Assembly: GCF_900631955.1 (NCBI RefSeq)
Contig: NZ_UZWD01000043.1
Span: 1-64,000 of the forward strand
Origin: Devosia equisanguinis
GTDB lineage: Bacteria > Pseudomonadota > Alphaproteobacteria > Rhizobiales > Devosiaceae
Length of the DNA stretch: 64,000 nt
Direction of reading: 5' to 3'
The position numbers and the translations under genes are program-made. How positions within the stretch are numbered: position 1 is the stretch's first letter; every line of letters starts with the position of its first letter. The notes below the pieces were generated by a model. That model worked only from the letters and a program-made list of their open reading frames with translations, made no database searches and was not told the DNA's origin. Of this stretch, positions 51,315 to 60,196 are shown one piece after another.

Positions 51315-51343
51315 CTTTAGACGTGTGCGGTGCGGCTGTCCAG
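51315..51343 (-). promoter_or_regulatory. Promoter of tRNA-Ser
   Basis: Minus strand CTGGAC (51338-51343), 17 bases, CTAAAG (51315-51320). It is 11 bases upstream of the tRNA, close to the CTTGAC/CTATAT consensus. Confidence 0.55.
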
Positions 51344-51366
51344 AGGCAGGGCCGCACCCCACACAT

Positions 51367-52338
51367 TTATGGCAAGAGCACCACCGAGCCGGATGTCTCC
51401 CGACCTTCCAGGGCGCGATGAGCGTCGGCAGCGTCTGACAAGGCGAAGCGGCGGCTTATCTCGACCTTGATCGCACCACTCTTGATCGCGTCGAACAAAG
51501 CTGCCGCTCCCTCAAGCAGATCTTCGCGACGAGCATAGTAGTGCACGCCGGTCGGTCGTGTGACGAATAGCGAGCCCTTGCGCGCCAGAATGCCGAGGTC
51601 GGGCACGCTTACAGGCCCCGAGGCATTACCGAAGCTGGCAAGCAGCCCCCGCGGCCTGAGACTGTCCAGAGACCCCTCGAACGTGGCCTTGCCCACTCCG
51701 TCATAAACGACATCGACGCCCCTGCCCCCCGTCAGGTCGCGGACACGAGCGGCAAAATCTTCCTGACGATAATTGATCACATGGTCGCAGCCATGCGCGC
51801 GAGCCATATCGGCTTTTTCGCTGCTGCCCACCGTTCCGATCACCGTTGCTCCAAGCGCCTTGGCCCACTGCGTGGCAATCAGACCGGTGCCGCCGGCCGC
51901 AGCGTGCCAGAGAATGGTCTCACCACGCTGCACCGCCCAGGTTTTGAACAGCAGGTAATAGGCCGTAAGGCCCTTGAGCATGACGGCTGCAGCCGTCTGT
52001 TCATCCACGCCGTCCGGCAGCGGCACCAGCTTCTCTGCCGCGATCAGCCGTTCGCTGGCATAAGCGCCGGGCACGCCCTGATAGGCCACGCGATCGCCCG
52101 GCCGGAACTCGCTGACGCCCTCGCCCACAGCATCGACAATGCCTGCGCCTTCATTTCCGGCAACAAAGGGCATTGGCAGAGGGTAGAGGCCCGAGCGTTG
52201 ATAGGTGTCGATAAAGTTCAGCCCGATTGCGGTTTGGCGTAGCCGCACCTGCCCCGGACCGGGCGCAGCGACGTCCCAGTCTTCAAGCGACAGAACCTCG
52301 GGGCCACCGGTCTCGCGAACAACTATAGCTTTGGTCAT
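51367..52338 (-). CDS. NADPH:quinone oxidoreductase (zeta-crystallin type)
   Basis: Zinc-free medium-chain dehydrogenase that reduces quinones with NADPH. It has 323 residues: a GroES-like N-domain (GLNFIDTYQRSGLYP, GNEGAGIVDAVGEGV) and a Rossmann domain with the nucleotide motif AAAGGTGLIATQWAKALGATVIGT near 145-168. The C-terminal motif GVHYYARREDLLEGAAALFD is typical of the QorA-like group. It overlaps terC by 4 bases, so the two are one operon. Confidence 0.9.
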   Translation of the reverse strand: MTKAIVVRETGGPEVLSLEDWDVAAPGPGQVRLRQTAIGLNFIDTYQRSGLYPLPMPFVAGNEGAGIVDAVGEGVSEFRPGDRVAYQGVPGAYASERLIAAEKLVPLPDGVDEQTAAAVMLKGLTAYYLLFKTWAVQRGETILWHAAAGGTGLIATQWAKALGATVIGTVGSSEKADMARAHGCDHVINYRQEDFAARVRDLTGGRGVDVVYDGVGKATFEGSLDSLRPRGLLASFGNASGPVSVPDLGILARKGSLFVTRPTGVHYYARREDLLEGAAALFDAIKSGAIKVEISRRFALSDAADAHRALEGRETSGSVVLLP

Positions 52339-53285
52339 TTAGGGCTCCTGGGCTTGCGAGGCGCCGATTTGGGGCGCGACTGCGCGCCGCCCGTCGGCTT
52401 GGGTCGAGGCTTGGGGCCGACAGGCGCAGGCGTCGCGAGGGCGCCAGACGTTGCCGGGGAAACGCCCCGGCCGCTCACCGCCGCGATGGCGACCTCCGGC
52501 GACACCGAGCCGGTATCCCCGGTAAATGGCGTAAAGCCGGGTTTCTGCGCAACAGCACCGGAATGACTTAGCTTGCGCTGCTTGGCGAAGATGTTGACCG
52601 CCTCGACCAGCACCGAAAAAGCCATTGCAGAATAGATATAGCCCTTGGGAATGTGGAAACCCAGACCATCGGCCACCAGGGTCACACCAATCAGCAGGAG
52701 GAAGGCGAGCGCCAGCATTTTGGTGGTGGGATGGTCAGCCACGAAGCGGGCAATCGGGCCGGACGCCACGAACATGACACCAACGGCAACCAGCACGGCG
52801 GCGATCATCACCGCGACCTGATCCGCCGGCACCATCCCCACCGCTGTGATGATGGAATCGATCGAGAACACCATATCGATGATCACGATCTGAATGAGAA
52901 TGGCCTGCAGCGTCGCCTTGGCGGCATCAGCAAGCCCCACCTCGTGCGGCTCCTCGATGGCCGCATGCATTTCATGCGTGGCCTTGTAGATCAGGAAGCC
53001 ACCACCGGCGATGAGGATGATGTCCTTCCAGGAAAAGTCATGCCCGAAGGCGGCAAAGACAGGGTCCTTCAGCTGTACGATCAGGCTGATCAGGAACAAA
53101 AGAATGATCCGGAAGACCAGAGCCAGACCAATGCCCAGCTTGCGGGCAAATTCGGCCTGCTCGCGGGGCAGTCGCGAAACCAGCACTGATATGAACACGA
53201 TATTGTCGATGCCCAGCACGATCTCCATGATCGTGAGCGTGGCAAAGGCTACCCACACATTCGGGTCGGCCAGCAATTCCAGCAT
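52335..53285 (-). CDS. TerC family membrane protein
   Basis: A multi-spanning membrane protein of 316 residues from the ATG at 53285 (TTGGAG upstream). The TerC core shows EIVLGIDNIVFISVLVSRLP and, further on, IVIIDMVFSIDSIITAVGMV, with acidic residues in the membrane thought to bind metal ions. Family members export manganese or load metal onto exported proteins. The last 65 residues (after about 250) are Pro/Lys/Gly-rich and probably disordered. The tellurite-resistance name is historical, and no ter operon is present. Confidence 0.9.
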   Translation of the reverse strand: MLELLADPNVWVAFATLTIMEIVLGIDNIVFISVLVSRLPREQAEFARKLGIGLALVFRIILLFLISLIVQLKDPVFAAFGHDFSWKDIILIAGGGFLIYKATHEMHAAIEEPHEVGLADAAKATLQAILIQIVIIDMVFSIDSIITAVGMVPADQVAVMIAAVLVAVGVMFVASGPIARFVADHPTTKMLALAFLLLIGVTLVADGLGFHIPKGYIYSAMAFSVLVEAVNIFAKQRKLSHSGAVAQKPGFTPFTGDTGSVSPEVAIAAVSGRGVSPATSGALATPAPVGPKPRPKPTGGAQSRPKSAPRKPRSPK

Positions 53286-53468
53286 GGATAGCTCCAATTC
53301 CGATTCTCGGATCCGGGTTAATTTAGGAAGCACGCGTCAGGCGGTGAAGAGGCGCAGCAGACAAATTCGCTGCCTGCGGCAGGCCGCGGAATGGCGCTCG
53401 ATCCACCCCGCTGCTATGCCGAGAACAACACATCCCGGAATCTGGTTCCTTGAGATTGGAGGCGCGCC

Positions 53469-53549
53469 ATGAATTCCTCAAACCTTCTCCGTCTGGCAAT
53501 CTCGGCCATTCAGCGCCGTTCTGCGCAAACCAATCCGGAAAGGCGCTGA
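53469..53549 (+). CDS. 26-residue leader-type ORF before the UbiH-like gene
   Basis: ATG at 53469 with a strong GGAGG six bases before it, 26 codons, TGA at 53547-53549, then only four bases to the next gene's ATG. The product starts MNSSNLLRLAISAIQRRS, a short amphipathic, basic peptide. It could be a translational leader controlling the monooxygenase, or chance. Its strong ribosome site is better than that of the gene it precedes. Confidence 0.35.
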   Translation: MNSSNLLRLAISAIQRRSAQTNPERR

Positions 53550-53553
53550 CGCC

Positions 53554-54720
53554 ATGGACGAACAATCGGATGTCATCGTCGTCGGCGGCGGGCTGGCCGG
53601 GATTGCCGCCGCGGTCTGCCTGGCTCGTGCCGGGCTGGAGACTCTGCACCTCGCACCGCCTTCCCCGCCGGATCGACGCACCTCGGCGCTGATGATGCCC
53701 AGCGTCGATTTTCTCGTGGCGCAGGGGTTGATCAGCGCACCGGAAGATATCGGCCATGCTCTCACAGCCATTCGGATCATCGACGCGACGGGTCGGCTGA
53801 TCAGGGCCCCGGAAACCCTGTTCGATTCCACAGAAATCGGCATGAACGCCTTTGGCTGGAATTTTGCGAACACCGTGCTGCTCGAACAATTCCAGAAGGC
53901 AGCGCCCACAACGGGCCTCACCACCGTCGATGGCGTGGTCAACACCCTTCGGCGCGAGGACGGCTTAGGCGTGGTCACCCTGTCATCGGGAGCCACTTAT
54001 CGTGCCAAACTGGTCGTGGGCGCCGACGGCAAGAAATCGCTGATCCGCGCCGCCTCGGCCATAGGCACGCATGAGCACCAGTTTGAAGAGGCGGCGCTCG
54101 TCTGCGACCTCGAACTGTCACGACCAATCGGCGGGACCTCGGTAGAATTTCATTATCCGCATGGTCCTTTCACCCTCGTACCGGCGGGCGGACGAAAGGC
54201 AAATCTGGTCTGGATTGATGAAGAACCGGTATTGCGGCGCGTGCAGGCCGGCGGCCCGGAAGCACTCATCCAAGCCTTGCATCAGAAGTCCCAGCGGCTC
54301 TTCGGCAATATCTCTTTGCTGTCCCCCAGCGTCGTTTTCCCGCTTAGCTCGCTCAGCGTCGACGTCGCCGGCAAGGACGGCGTGGCCCTGGTGGGCGAAG
54401 CCGCCCACGCTTTCCCACCGATTGGCGCCCAGGGCCTCAATCTCGGCCTGCGTGACGTGTCTGATTTGGTCGACGCCGTGACCAGATCAGACCGCCGGCA
54501 ACCCGATTGGGCACGGGAGGCGAGCCAAACCTATGCCGAGCTTCGCGCCGACGATCTCGCGCGCACCGGTGGCTTCGTCGACACGCTTTTCCGCTCCCTT
54601 TTGACCGAGATGATCCCCAGCCAGACTGCTCGCGCCAGCGGTCTTTGGGCGCTAAAGCTGCTTCCGCCCTTGCGGCGAAAGGCCTTTGCCCTCGGCATGG
54701 GCGAACGCAAGCTGCTCTAG
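53554..54720 (+). CDS. UbiH/UbiF family FAD-dependent hydroxylase
   Basis: Flavin monooxygenase of the ubiquinone-ring hydroxylase family (UbiH/UbiF/COQ6). It has 388 residues. The N-terminal FAD fold has VVGGGLAGIAAAVCLARAG, and the second FAD motif is ALVGEAAHAFPPIGAQGLNLGLRD near 285-308. The usual Asp of the GD motif is replaced by Glu (GEAAH), as in several alphaproteobacterial members. The ring position it hydroxylates cannot be read from sequence. It is divergent from terC. Confidence 0.85.
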   Translation: MDEQSDVIVVGGGLAGIAAAVCLARAGLETLHLAPPSPPDRRTSALMMPSVDFLVAQGLISAPEDIGHALTAIRIIDATGRLIRAPETLFDSTEIGMNAFGWNFANTVLLEQFQKAAPTTGLTTVDGVVNTLRREDGLGVVTLSSGATYRAKLVVGADGKKSLIRAASAIGTHEHQFEEAALVCDLELSRPIGGTSVEFHYPHGPFTLVPAGGRKANLVWIDEEPVLRRVQAGGPEALIQALHQKSQRLFGNISLLSPSVVFPLSSLSVDVAGKDGVALVGEAAHAFPPIGAQGLNLGLRDVSDLVDAVTRSDRRQPDWAREASQTYAELRADDLARTGGFVDTLFRSLLTEMIPSQTARASGLWALKLLPPLRRKAFALGMGERKLL

Positions 54721-54726
54721 AATACG

Positions 54727-54753
54727 AAAAAGGCGCGGTCTCCCGCGCCTTTT
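54727..54753. terminator. Bidirectional intrinsic terminator
   Basis: AAAAGGCGCGG (54728-54738) pairs with CCGCGCCTTTT (54743-54753), loop TCTC. T-runs on both strands serve the convergent hydroxylase gene and the IalB-like gene. Confidence 0.9.
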
Positions 54754-54778
54754 GGTTGTTCTGCCGTGGCAGAAGCTC

Positions 54779-55537
54779 TTACTGAGCCGGCGGCGGCGCA
54801 GGCTGTTCGCCAGCGGCAGGCGCAGGGGCATTCGGGGTGGCGGCGCCATCGCCGGCACTCAACTGCTGACGCAGCTGCTCGGCTCGATCCTGAAGCACCT
54901 GCTCCAGAGCATTCTCACCCGAAGTTTCCTGACGGAACTGCTCGAAAGTAAGCGCAGCTTCACCATCATAGGTCGACGTGAAGCCAGAGAGGTTGATCTC
55001 GATGGTGAGATCCTGGTTCTGGCGATTCTTGGCGGTGAGCTTGAGCACGTTGCCGCGCTTAAGCGAATTCACATACTGTTCGTTGATCACCAGCTGCGTG
55101 GCGCAGGAGGTCGGGTCGCAGAGCATGTAGGGCACGCGCACCGGCTTGGCACCGTCGATCTGCCAGGTCAGGCCGAATGGCAGCAGCACCCCGAGCGGCA
55201 CGGCGGCAACGGCGAGCAGGCGGCTTTCCTGGCCCGGATCATCACGCAGCAGGAACGAGCCTAGGAACTGGCCATTGGCCAGAACCACCTGGCGCATGAT
55301 GCAAGCCTGCTGGCCATCGGGCAGCGGATCGCAAACCTTGAGCCAGTTCTGCGACGCCACGCCGCCCGGTGCGGCAGCTGCTGGCGCTGCGGCGCCATCG
55401 GCAGCGGGTGTTGCCGGCGCTTCGGCGGCGGGAGCGTCGGGGGCTGGTGCAGTGGTATCCTGGGCATAAGCCGACAGCGGCGACATCATCAGCGCAGCCA
55501 CCGTAAAACCGGCGACGAGGGGTTTCCTGAAATCCAT
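54779..55537 (-). CDS. Invasion-associated locus B (IalB) family protein
   Basis: Secreted/periplasmic protein of 252 residues from the ATG at 55537 (AAGGA upstream). Signal peptide MDFRKPLVAGFTVAALMMSPLSAYAQ, then an Ala/Pro-rich linker to about residue 60. The IalB domain follows with paired Cys (VCDPLPDGQQACIM and MLCDPTSCAT) likely forming disulphides, and an Ala/Pro-rich tail. Homologues are common in Rhizobiales, not just pathogens, and their function is unclear. Confidence 0.88.
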   Translation of the reverse strand: MDFRKPLVAGFTVAALMMSPLSAYAQDTTAPAPDAPAAEAPATPAADGAAAPAAAAPGGVASQNWLKVCDPLPDGQQACIMRQVVLANGQFLGSFLLRDDPGQESRLLAVAAVPLGVLLPFGLTWQIDGAKPVRVPYMLCDPTSCATQLVINEQYVNSLKRGNVLKLTAKNRQNQDLTIEINLSGFTSTYDGEAALTFEQFRQETSGENALEQVLQDRAEQLRQQLSAGDGAATPNAPAPAAGEQPAPPPAQ

Positions 55538-55688
55538 TGAGTGTCCTTGCCTTCCTTGGCGGTCCAGGCGGCGTTCCGCCACCCTAGAAACTGTAATGCC
55601 CTTCAAGGGCGCAATTCGGGCAATAACATGACCGGAACCCCTTGCCAAAAGATTATGCTTTCCTGCGGCAGAGCTGCATCTGCCGAGC

Positions 55689-58600
55689 CTATGCTTCCGC
55701 CAGTTTCGCCAGCTTTGCCAGGATTGCCGCCGTTCCCTTCAGCCGCGCTTCCGGGGTCGGCCAGTTGCGCACGAACACGAGTTTCTGATCGGGTTTGACG
55801 CGCACCTGATTGGCCAGATCGCTCACGAGCTTCACGAGACCCGCCGGATTGGGGAACTGGTTGTTGCGCAGCGTCAGCACGGCACCCTTGGGGCCGGCAT
55901 CGACCTTTTCGACATTGGCCTGGCGACACAGCGCCTTGACCAGAATGACCTTAAGCAACGCTTCGACCTCCTCCGGCAAAGGGCCGAAACGGTCGATCAA
56001 CTCGGCGCCGGCCGCGTCGATATCGCGAATATCCACGAGATCGCCGAGGCGTCGATAGAGCTGCATGCGCAGCTGCAGGTCCGGCACATAGTGTTCCGGG
56101 ATCATCACTGGCATGCCGAGCGAGATATTCGGGCTCCACTCGTTGCGGTCCTCGTACTCTTCCTCGCCGTTTTTGAGATTGGCGACCGCCTCCTCGAGCA
56201 TGGCCTGGTAAAGCTCGTAGCCCACCTCGCGAATATGGCCCGACTGCTCGTCGCCCAGGAGGTTCCCTGCCCCGCGAATGTCGAGGTCATGGCTGGCCAG
56301 CTGGAAGCCGGCACCCAGGCTTTCGAGCGATTGCAGCACGCCCAGGCGGCGTTCGGCCGTGTCGGTGAGCTTGCGATCTGGCGGCACCGTAAAGAGCGCA
56401 TAAGCGCGCGCCTTGGCCCGGCCGATGCGACCGCGGATCTGATAAAGCTGTGCCAGGCCGAAATTGTCTGCCCGGTGCACGATCAGCGTATTTGCGTTGG
56501 GAATATCGAGCCCCGACTCCACGATCGTGGTCGCCAAGAGCACGTCGAACTTGTTGTCGTAGAAGGCGTTCATGATGTCGTCGAGCTCGCCCGGCGGCAT
56601 CTGGCCATTGGCCACGACGAAGCTGACTTCCGGCACCTGTTGACGCAGGAACTCGGCGATATCGGCCTGATCCTTGATGCGCGGCACGACATAAAAACTC
56701 TGCCCACCGCGATATTTCTCGCGCAGCAGAGCCTCGCGGATGGAGAGCGGATCGAAGGGCGAGATGAAGGTACGGATGGCCAGGCGGTCGACCGGCGGCG
56801 TTGCCAGGAGGCTGAGATCGCGCACCCCGGTCAGCGCCAGCTGCAGCGTGCGCGGAATTGGCGTCGCCGTTAGCGTCAGCACATGCACATTAGCCTTGAG
56901 TTCCTTGAGGCGCTCCTTGTGACCGACACCGAAATGCTGCTCTTCATCGATGATCAGAAGGCCAAGATCCTTGAACTTGATCGACTTGCTCAGCAGGGCA
57001 TGGGTGCCGACGACAATATCCACCTGCCCGTCGGCCATGCCCTCCTTGGTCGCCTTAAGTTCGGCCGCAGGCACCATGCGCGAAGCATGGCGCACGCGAA
57101 CCGGCAATCCTTGGAAGCGTTCGGCGAAAGTCTTGAAATGCTGGCGCGCCAATAGAGTGGTCGGCACCACCACGGCAACCTGCTTGCCGCTGAGCGCCAC
57201 CGCAAAGGCGGCGCGCAGGGCCACTTCGGTCTTGCCGAAGCCCACATCGCCGCAAACCAGCCGGTCCATGACCTTGCCCGAGGTCAGGTCGTCGAATATC
57301 GCACCGATGGCGTTAAGCTGGTCCTCGGTCTCCTCATAGGGGAAGCGCGCCGCAAATTCCTCGTAGGCGCCGGGATTGAGATCGACCACATCGGCCTTGA
57401 CCAGGAGACGCTGCGCCGCAAGCTTGATGAGCTGCTCGGCCATTTCGCGGATGCGCTGCTTGAGCTTGCTCTTCTTGGCCTGCCAGGCGACGCCGCCCAG
57501 CTTGTCCAATGCTACCGAAGAATCGTCCGAGCCGTAGCGGGTCAGAAGCTCGATATTTTCGACAGGCAGATAAAGTTTGGTGTCGCCGGCATATTGCAGT
57601 TCGACGCATTCATGCGGCGCACCACCGGCTTCGATCACCTTGAGCCCGATAAAGCGGCCGATGCCGTGATCGACGTGGACCACAAGATCGCCAGCATTGA
57701 GCGACGCCGCCTCGGTCAGCGCGTCCGACGCCTTCTTCTTGCGCTGTGGACGCAGGATGCGCTCGCCAAGAATGTCCTGCTCGGACAGGACCAGGAGGTC
57801 CTTGGTCTCGAAGCCGGTTTCAAGCGGCAGCACCACGAGCGAGGTCGTGGCGGCGCTGGTGGTCTCAGCGTCACGCCAGTTTTCCGCAAGGCGCGGATTA
57901 GTAAGACCGTGATCCTTGAGCACCTGCACCATGCGATCGCGTGTGCCCGCGCTCCAGCAGGCGAGAATAGCTCGACGACCATCGCGACGCTCGGCCAGCA
58001 ATCGATCCACCACCGCCTGGAACAGGTTGATGTCGGAAGCCTGCCGTTCGGCCGCAAAACTGGGCGCGATACGCCCGCCAACGTCATCTGCTTTGCCGGC
58101 CTGTGGCGAAAGGAACGGCGAGAGCTGGACGACGCTGGCACCGGCCAGCGCATAGGGATGTTGCTCCAGGTCGTAAAGCAGATCGGGCTTGATCGGCTTG
58201 TAAGGAGCGCCACTGCCCGCGACAGGCGGCCCGAGGCGTGCTGCCTCACGCGCCTGATAGTAGTCACGGATTTGCTCGACGCGTTCGGCATAGGCCTCGG
58301 CCGCCTGATCGTCGAACACGAATGGCGCGTCGCCGACATAATCCGACAGCCGATCCAGATGGTCGTAGAAGAAGGGCAGCCAGTGCTCGGTGCCGGAATA
58401 ACGGGCGCCGCCGCTGACAGAGGCATAAAGCGTGTCATCGACGGTGTTGCCGCCAAAGGCTGCCGTGTAGTTCTGGCGGAAGCGCCTGATCGTTTCCTCG
58501 TTGAGCATCACCTCGCTCATCGGGGTCAGATCGACGCGTTTCAGTGTACCCGTGGTGCGCTGACTGTCCGGATCGAATGTGCGGATGGATTCCAGCTGGC

Positions 58601-59171
58601 TGCCAAAGAAGTCGAACCTCAGAGGCGACTCGAAACTGGCCGGGAACAGGTCCACCAACCCGCCACGCACCGCGAATTCCCCGCTCTCGCGAACAGTGGG
58701 CACCCGCAGATAGCCATTATTCGCAGCCCAGGCCACGAGCTTGTCGCTGTCCACGACCCGCCCAACAGCTGCAGAAAACGACATGGTTTCCACCATGTCG
58801 CGCGGCGGTAACTTCTGGATCAGCGCATTGACCGCAGTCAGTACAATCGCGCCCTTGGTAGCGCCGGTAAGCGCAGCCAGCGCATTCATGCGCGCGGCAA
58901 TGGTCACATTGTTCGGCGAGACGCGATCATAGGGCAGACAGTCCCAGGCCGGCAGCGTCAGGATGGTGTGGCCGGGCAGCATGGCGCCCAGTACTTCGGC
59001 CATGCGCTGCATGCGCCGGCCGTCGCGAGCCACGAAAACCAATGCCGCGGCATCTTCCGGCGCGGCCTTCAGCCGCTGCTCGACCAGCCGCGACAGCACC
59101 AGGGGCTGCATTCCGTCCGGCACATTGGACAATGTGCGGACGGGCGGAACGATTGCGGAATGCTCAGTCAT
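55689..59171 (-). CDS. mfd: Transcription-repair coupling factor Mfd
   Basis: Displaces RNA polymerase stalled at DNA damage and recruits UvrA. It has 1160 residues: an N-terminal UvrB-like region (about 1-340), a polymerase-interaction domain (about 490-560, HVDHGIGRFIGLK), helicase motors with Walker A CGDVGFGKTEVALRAA, the DEEQHFGV box, and TATPIPRTLQLALTG. The TRCF C-terminal domain ends the chain. Its start overlaps the sdhE stop by 4 bases. Confidence 0.98.
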   Translation of the reverse strand: MTEHSAIVPPVRTLSNVPDGMQPLVLSRLVEQRLKAAPEDAAALVFVARDGRRMQRMAEVLGAMLPGHTILTLPAWDCLPYDRVSPNNVTIAARMNALAALTGATKGAIVLTAVNALIQKLPPRDMVETMSFSAAVGRVVDSDKLVAWAANNGYLRVPTVRESGEFAVRGGLVDLFPASFESPLRFDFFGSQLESIRTFDPDSQRTTGTLKRVDLTPMSEVMLNEETIRRFRQNYTAAFGGNTVDDTLYASVSGGARYSGTEHWLPFFYDHLDRLSDYVGDAPFVFDDQAAEAYAERVEQIRDYYQAREAARLGPPVAGSGAPYKPIKPDLLYDLEQHPYALAGASVVQLSPFLSPQAGKADDVGGRIAPSFAAERQASDINLFQAVVDRLLAERRDGRRAILACWSAGTRDRMVQVLKDHGLTNPRLAENWRDAETTSAATTSLVVLPLETGFETKDLLVLSEQDILGERILRPQRKKKASDALTEAASLNAGDLVVHVDHGIGRFIGLKVIEAGGAPHECVELQYAGDTKLYLPVENIELLTRYGSDDSSVALDKLGGVAWQAKKSKLKQRIREMAEQLIKLAAQRLLVKADVVDLNPGAYEEFAARFPYEETEDQLNAIGAIFDDLTSGKVMDRLVCGDVGFGKTEVALRAAFAVALSGKQVAVVVPTTLLARQHFKTFAERFQGLPVRVRHASRMVPAAELKATKEGMADGQVDIVVGTHALLSKSIKFKDLGLLIIDEEQHFGVGHKERLKELKANVHVLTLTATPIPRTLQLALTGVRDLSLLATPPVDRLAIRTFISPFDPLSIREALLREKYRGGQSFYVVPRIKDQADIAEFLRQQVPEVSFVVANGQMPPGELDDIMNAFYDNKFDVLLATTIVESGLDIPNANTLIVHRADNFGLAQLYQIRGRIGRAKARAYALFTVPPDRKLTDTAERRLGVLQSLESLGAGFQLASHDLDIRGAGNLLGDEQSGHIREVGYELYQAMLEEAVANLKNGEEEYEDRNEWSPNISLGMPVMIPEHYVPDLQLRMQLYRRLGDLVDIRDIDAAGAELIDRFGPLPEEVEALLKVILVKALCRQANVEKVDAGPKGAVLTLRNNQFPNPAGLVKLVSDLANQVRVKPDQKLVFVRNWPTPEARLKGTAAILAKLAKLAEA

Positions 59172-59458
59172 TTTTCGATCCGCGCCTGATGGTCGGCAAT
59201 CACCAGATCAAGAAATTCGCGGTCGACATGGGCGGGAGGCTCGTCCTGCCGCATGACCCATTTGAGCAATGGGGGGTCTTCCTCGTCCATCAGCGCTTCC
59301 AGCCGATCCAGCGTCGGCGTATCGAAACCCTCGATATTGGCGTCGCAAAATGGCCCCAGCACCAGGTCCATTTCCTTGGTGCCACGATGCCAGGCCCTGT
59401 AGCGCAAGCGCTTGCGGCGAATAGCGATATCCTCACCGGCCGTCATTTTGACACCCAT
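59168..59458 (-). CDS. sdhE: FAD assembly factor SdhE
   Basis: Small helical protein that helps insert covalent FAD into succinate dehydrogenase subunit A. It has 96 residues. The defining RGxxE motif appears as HRGTKEMDLVLG. The start is 59458 or the ATG four codons later (59446); neither has a good ribosome site. The cotranscription with mfd is a common alphaproteobacterial arrangement. Confidence 0.92.
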   Translation of the reverse strand: MGVKMTAGEDIAIRRKRLRYRAWHRGTKEMDLVLGPFCDANIEGFDTPTLDRLEALMDEEDPPLLKWVMRQDEPPAHVDREFLDLVIADHQARIEK

Positions 59459-59608
59459 GATGCAAGTTTGTTCTCGATTTGGACATGTCTCTTACGCGCA
59501 TGCGGCCCGCTTGTCAGCCCTTTGTGCCAAAGCCCGGCGAAGTTGATTTCGATCATCCCTCCGGCGTTCCGCCTGCGCTAAGGATGAGAGCGAGCCAGGA
59601 GACGAAAC

Positions 59609-60121
59609 ATGGCGGTGCCGCAAAACAAGTCAGAGCTTCTCGAGGCGATCAACAAGAACTATGCGCGGCTTGCCGCTGACTTCAGGGCCGTCCCCACCGA
59701 GCGTACCAGCGCGAAAACGCTCGAGGGACACGCCAAAGGCACGATGATGAGCGTGCACGACCTTGCCGCCTATCTCCTGGGTTGGAACGAGTTGGTGCTC
59801 AAATGGTGCCGTGCCAAGGCCGCCGGTCAGCGGGTGGATTTTCCGGAAACTGGATACAAATGGAATGAGCTGGGGCGCCTGGCGCAGAAATTCTACGACG
59901 ACTATGCGGCCCTTCCCTATTCGGATTTGCTCGACCGACTGGACAGCGCAAAGGCCGACATCGTCGCCCTCGTTGAGGCAGAGAGCAATGAGGCCCTATA
60001 TGGCCGGTCCTGGTATGAACAATGGACTCAGGGCCGCATGATCCAGTTCAACACCGCTTCACCTTATGCCAATGCGCGCACGCGGCTGCGCAAATGGGTG
60101 AAAAACACCGCAACGGCTTAG
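59609..60121 (+). CDS. ClbS/DfsB family four-helix protein
   Basis: 170 residues, mostly helical, with the ClbS/DfsB (DUF1706) pattern: MAVPQNKSELLEAINKNYARL at the start, MMSVHDLAAYLLGWNELVLKW near residue 50, and a C-terminal YANARTRLRKW. ClbS is the colibactin self-protection hydrolase, but most family members have no known substrate. No toxin or polyketide genes are near, so a protective role is only a guess. It is divergent from sdhE. Confidence 0.85.
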   Translation: MAVPQNKSELLEAINKNYARLAADFRAVPTERTSAKTLEGHAKGTMMSVHDLAAYLLGWNELVLKWCRAKAAGQRVDFPETGYKWNELGRLAQKFYDDYAALPYSDLLDRLDSAKADIVALVEAESNEALYGRSWYEQWTQGRMIQFNTASPYANARTRLRKWVKNTATA

Positions 60122-60196
60122 CACCAGAAGCCAGCGGGCTCTGCCCTGTTCTTCTCCTGTTCTTTTTGTGCCACCTTCCGGCCAGGAGAATCATCG

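Noticed and set aside
51215-51343. tRNA-Ser as an integration site for a mobile element
   Set aside because: No integrase gene, no duplicated tRNA 3' end and no composition shift on either side.
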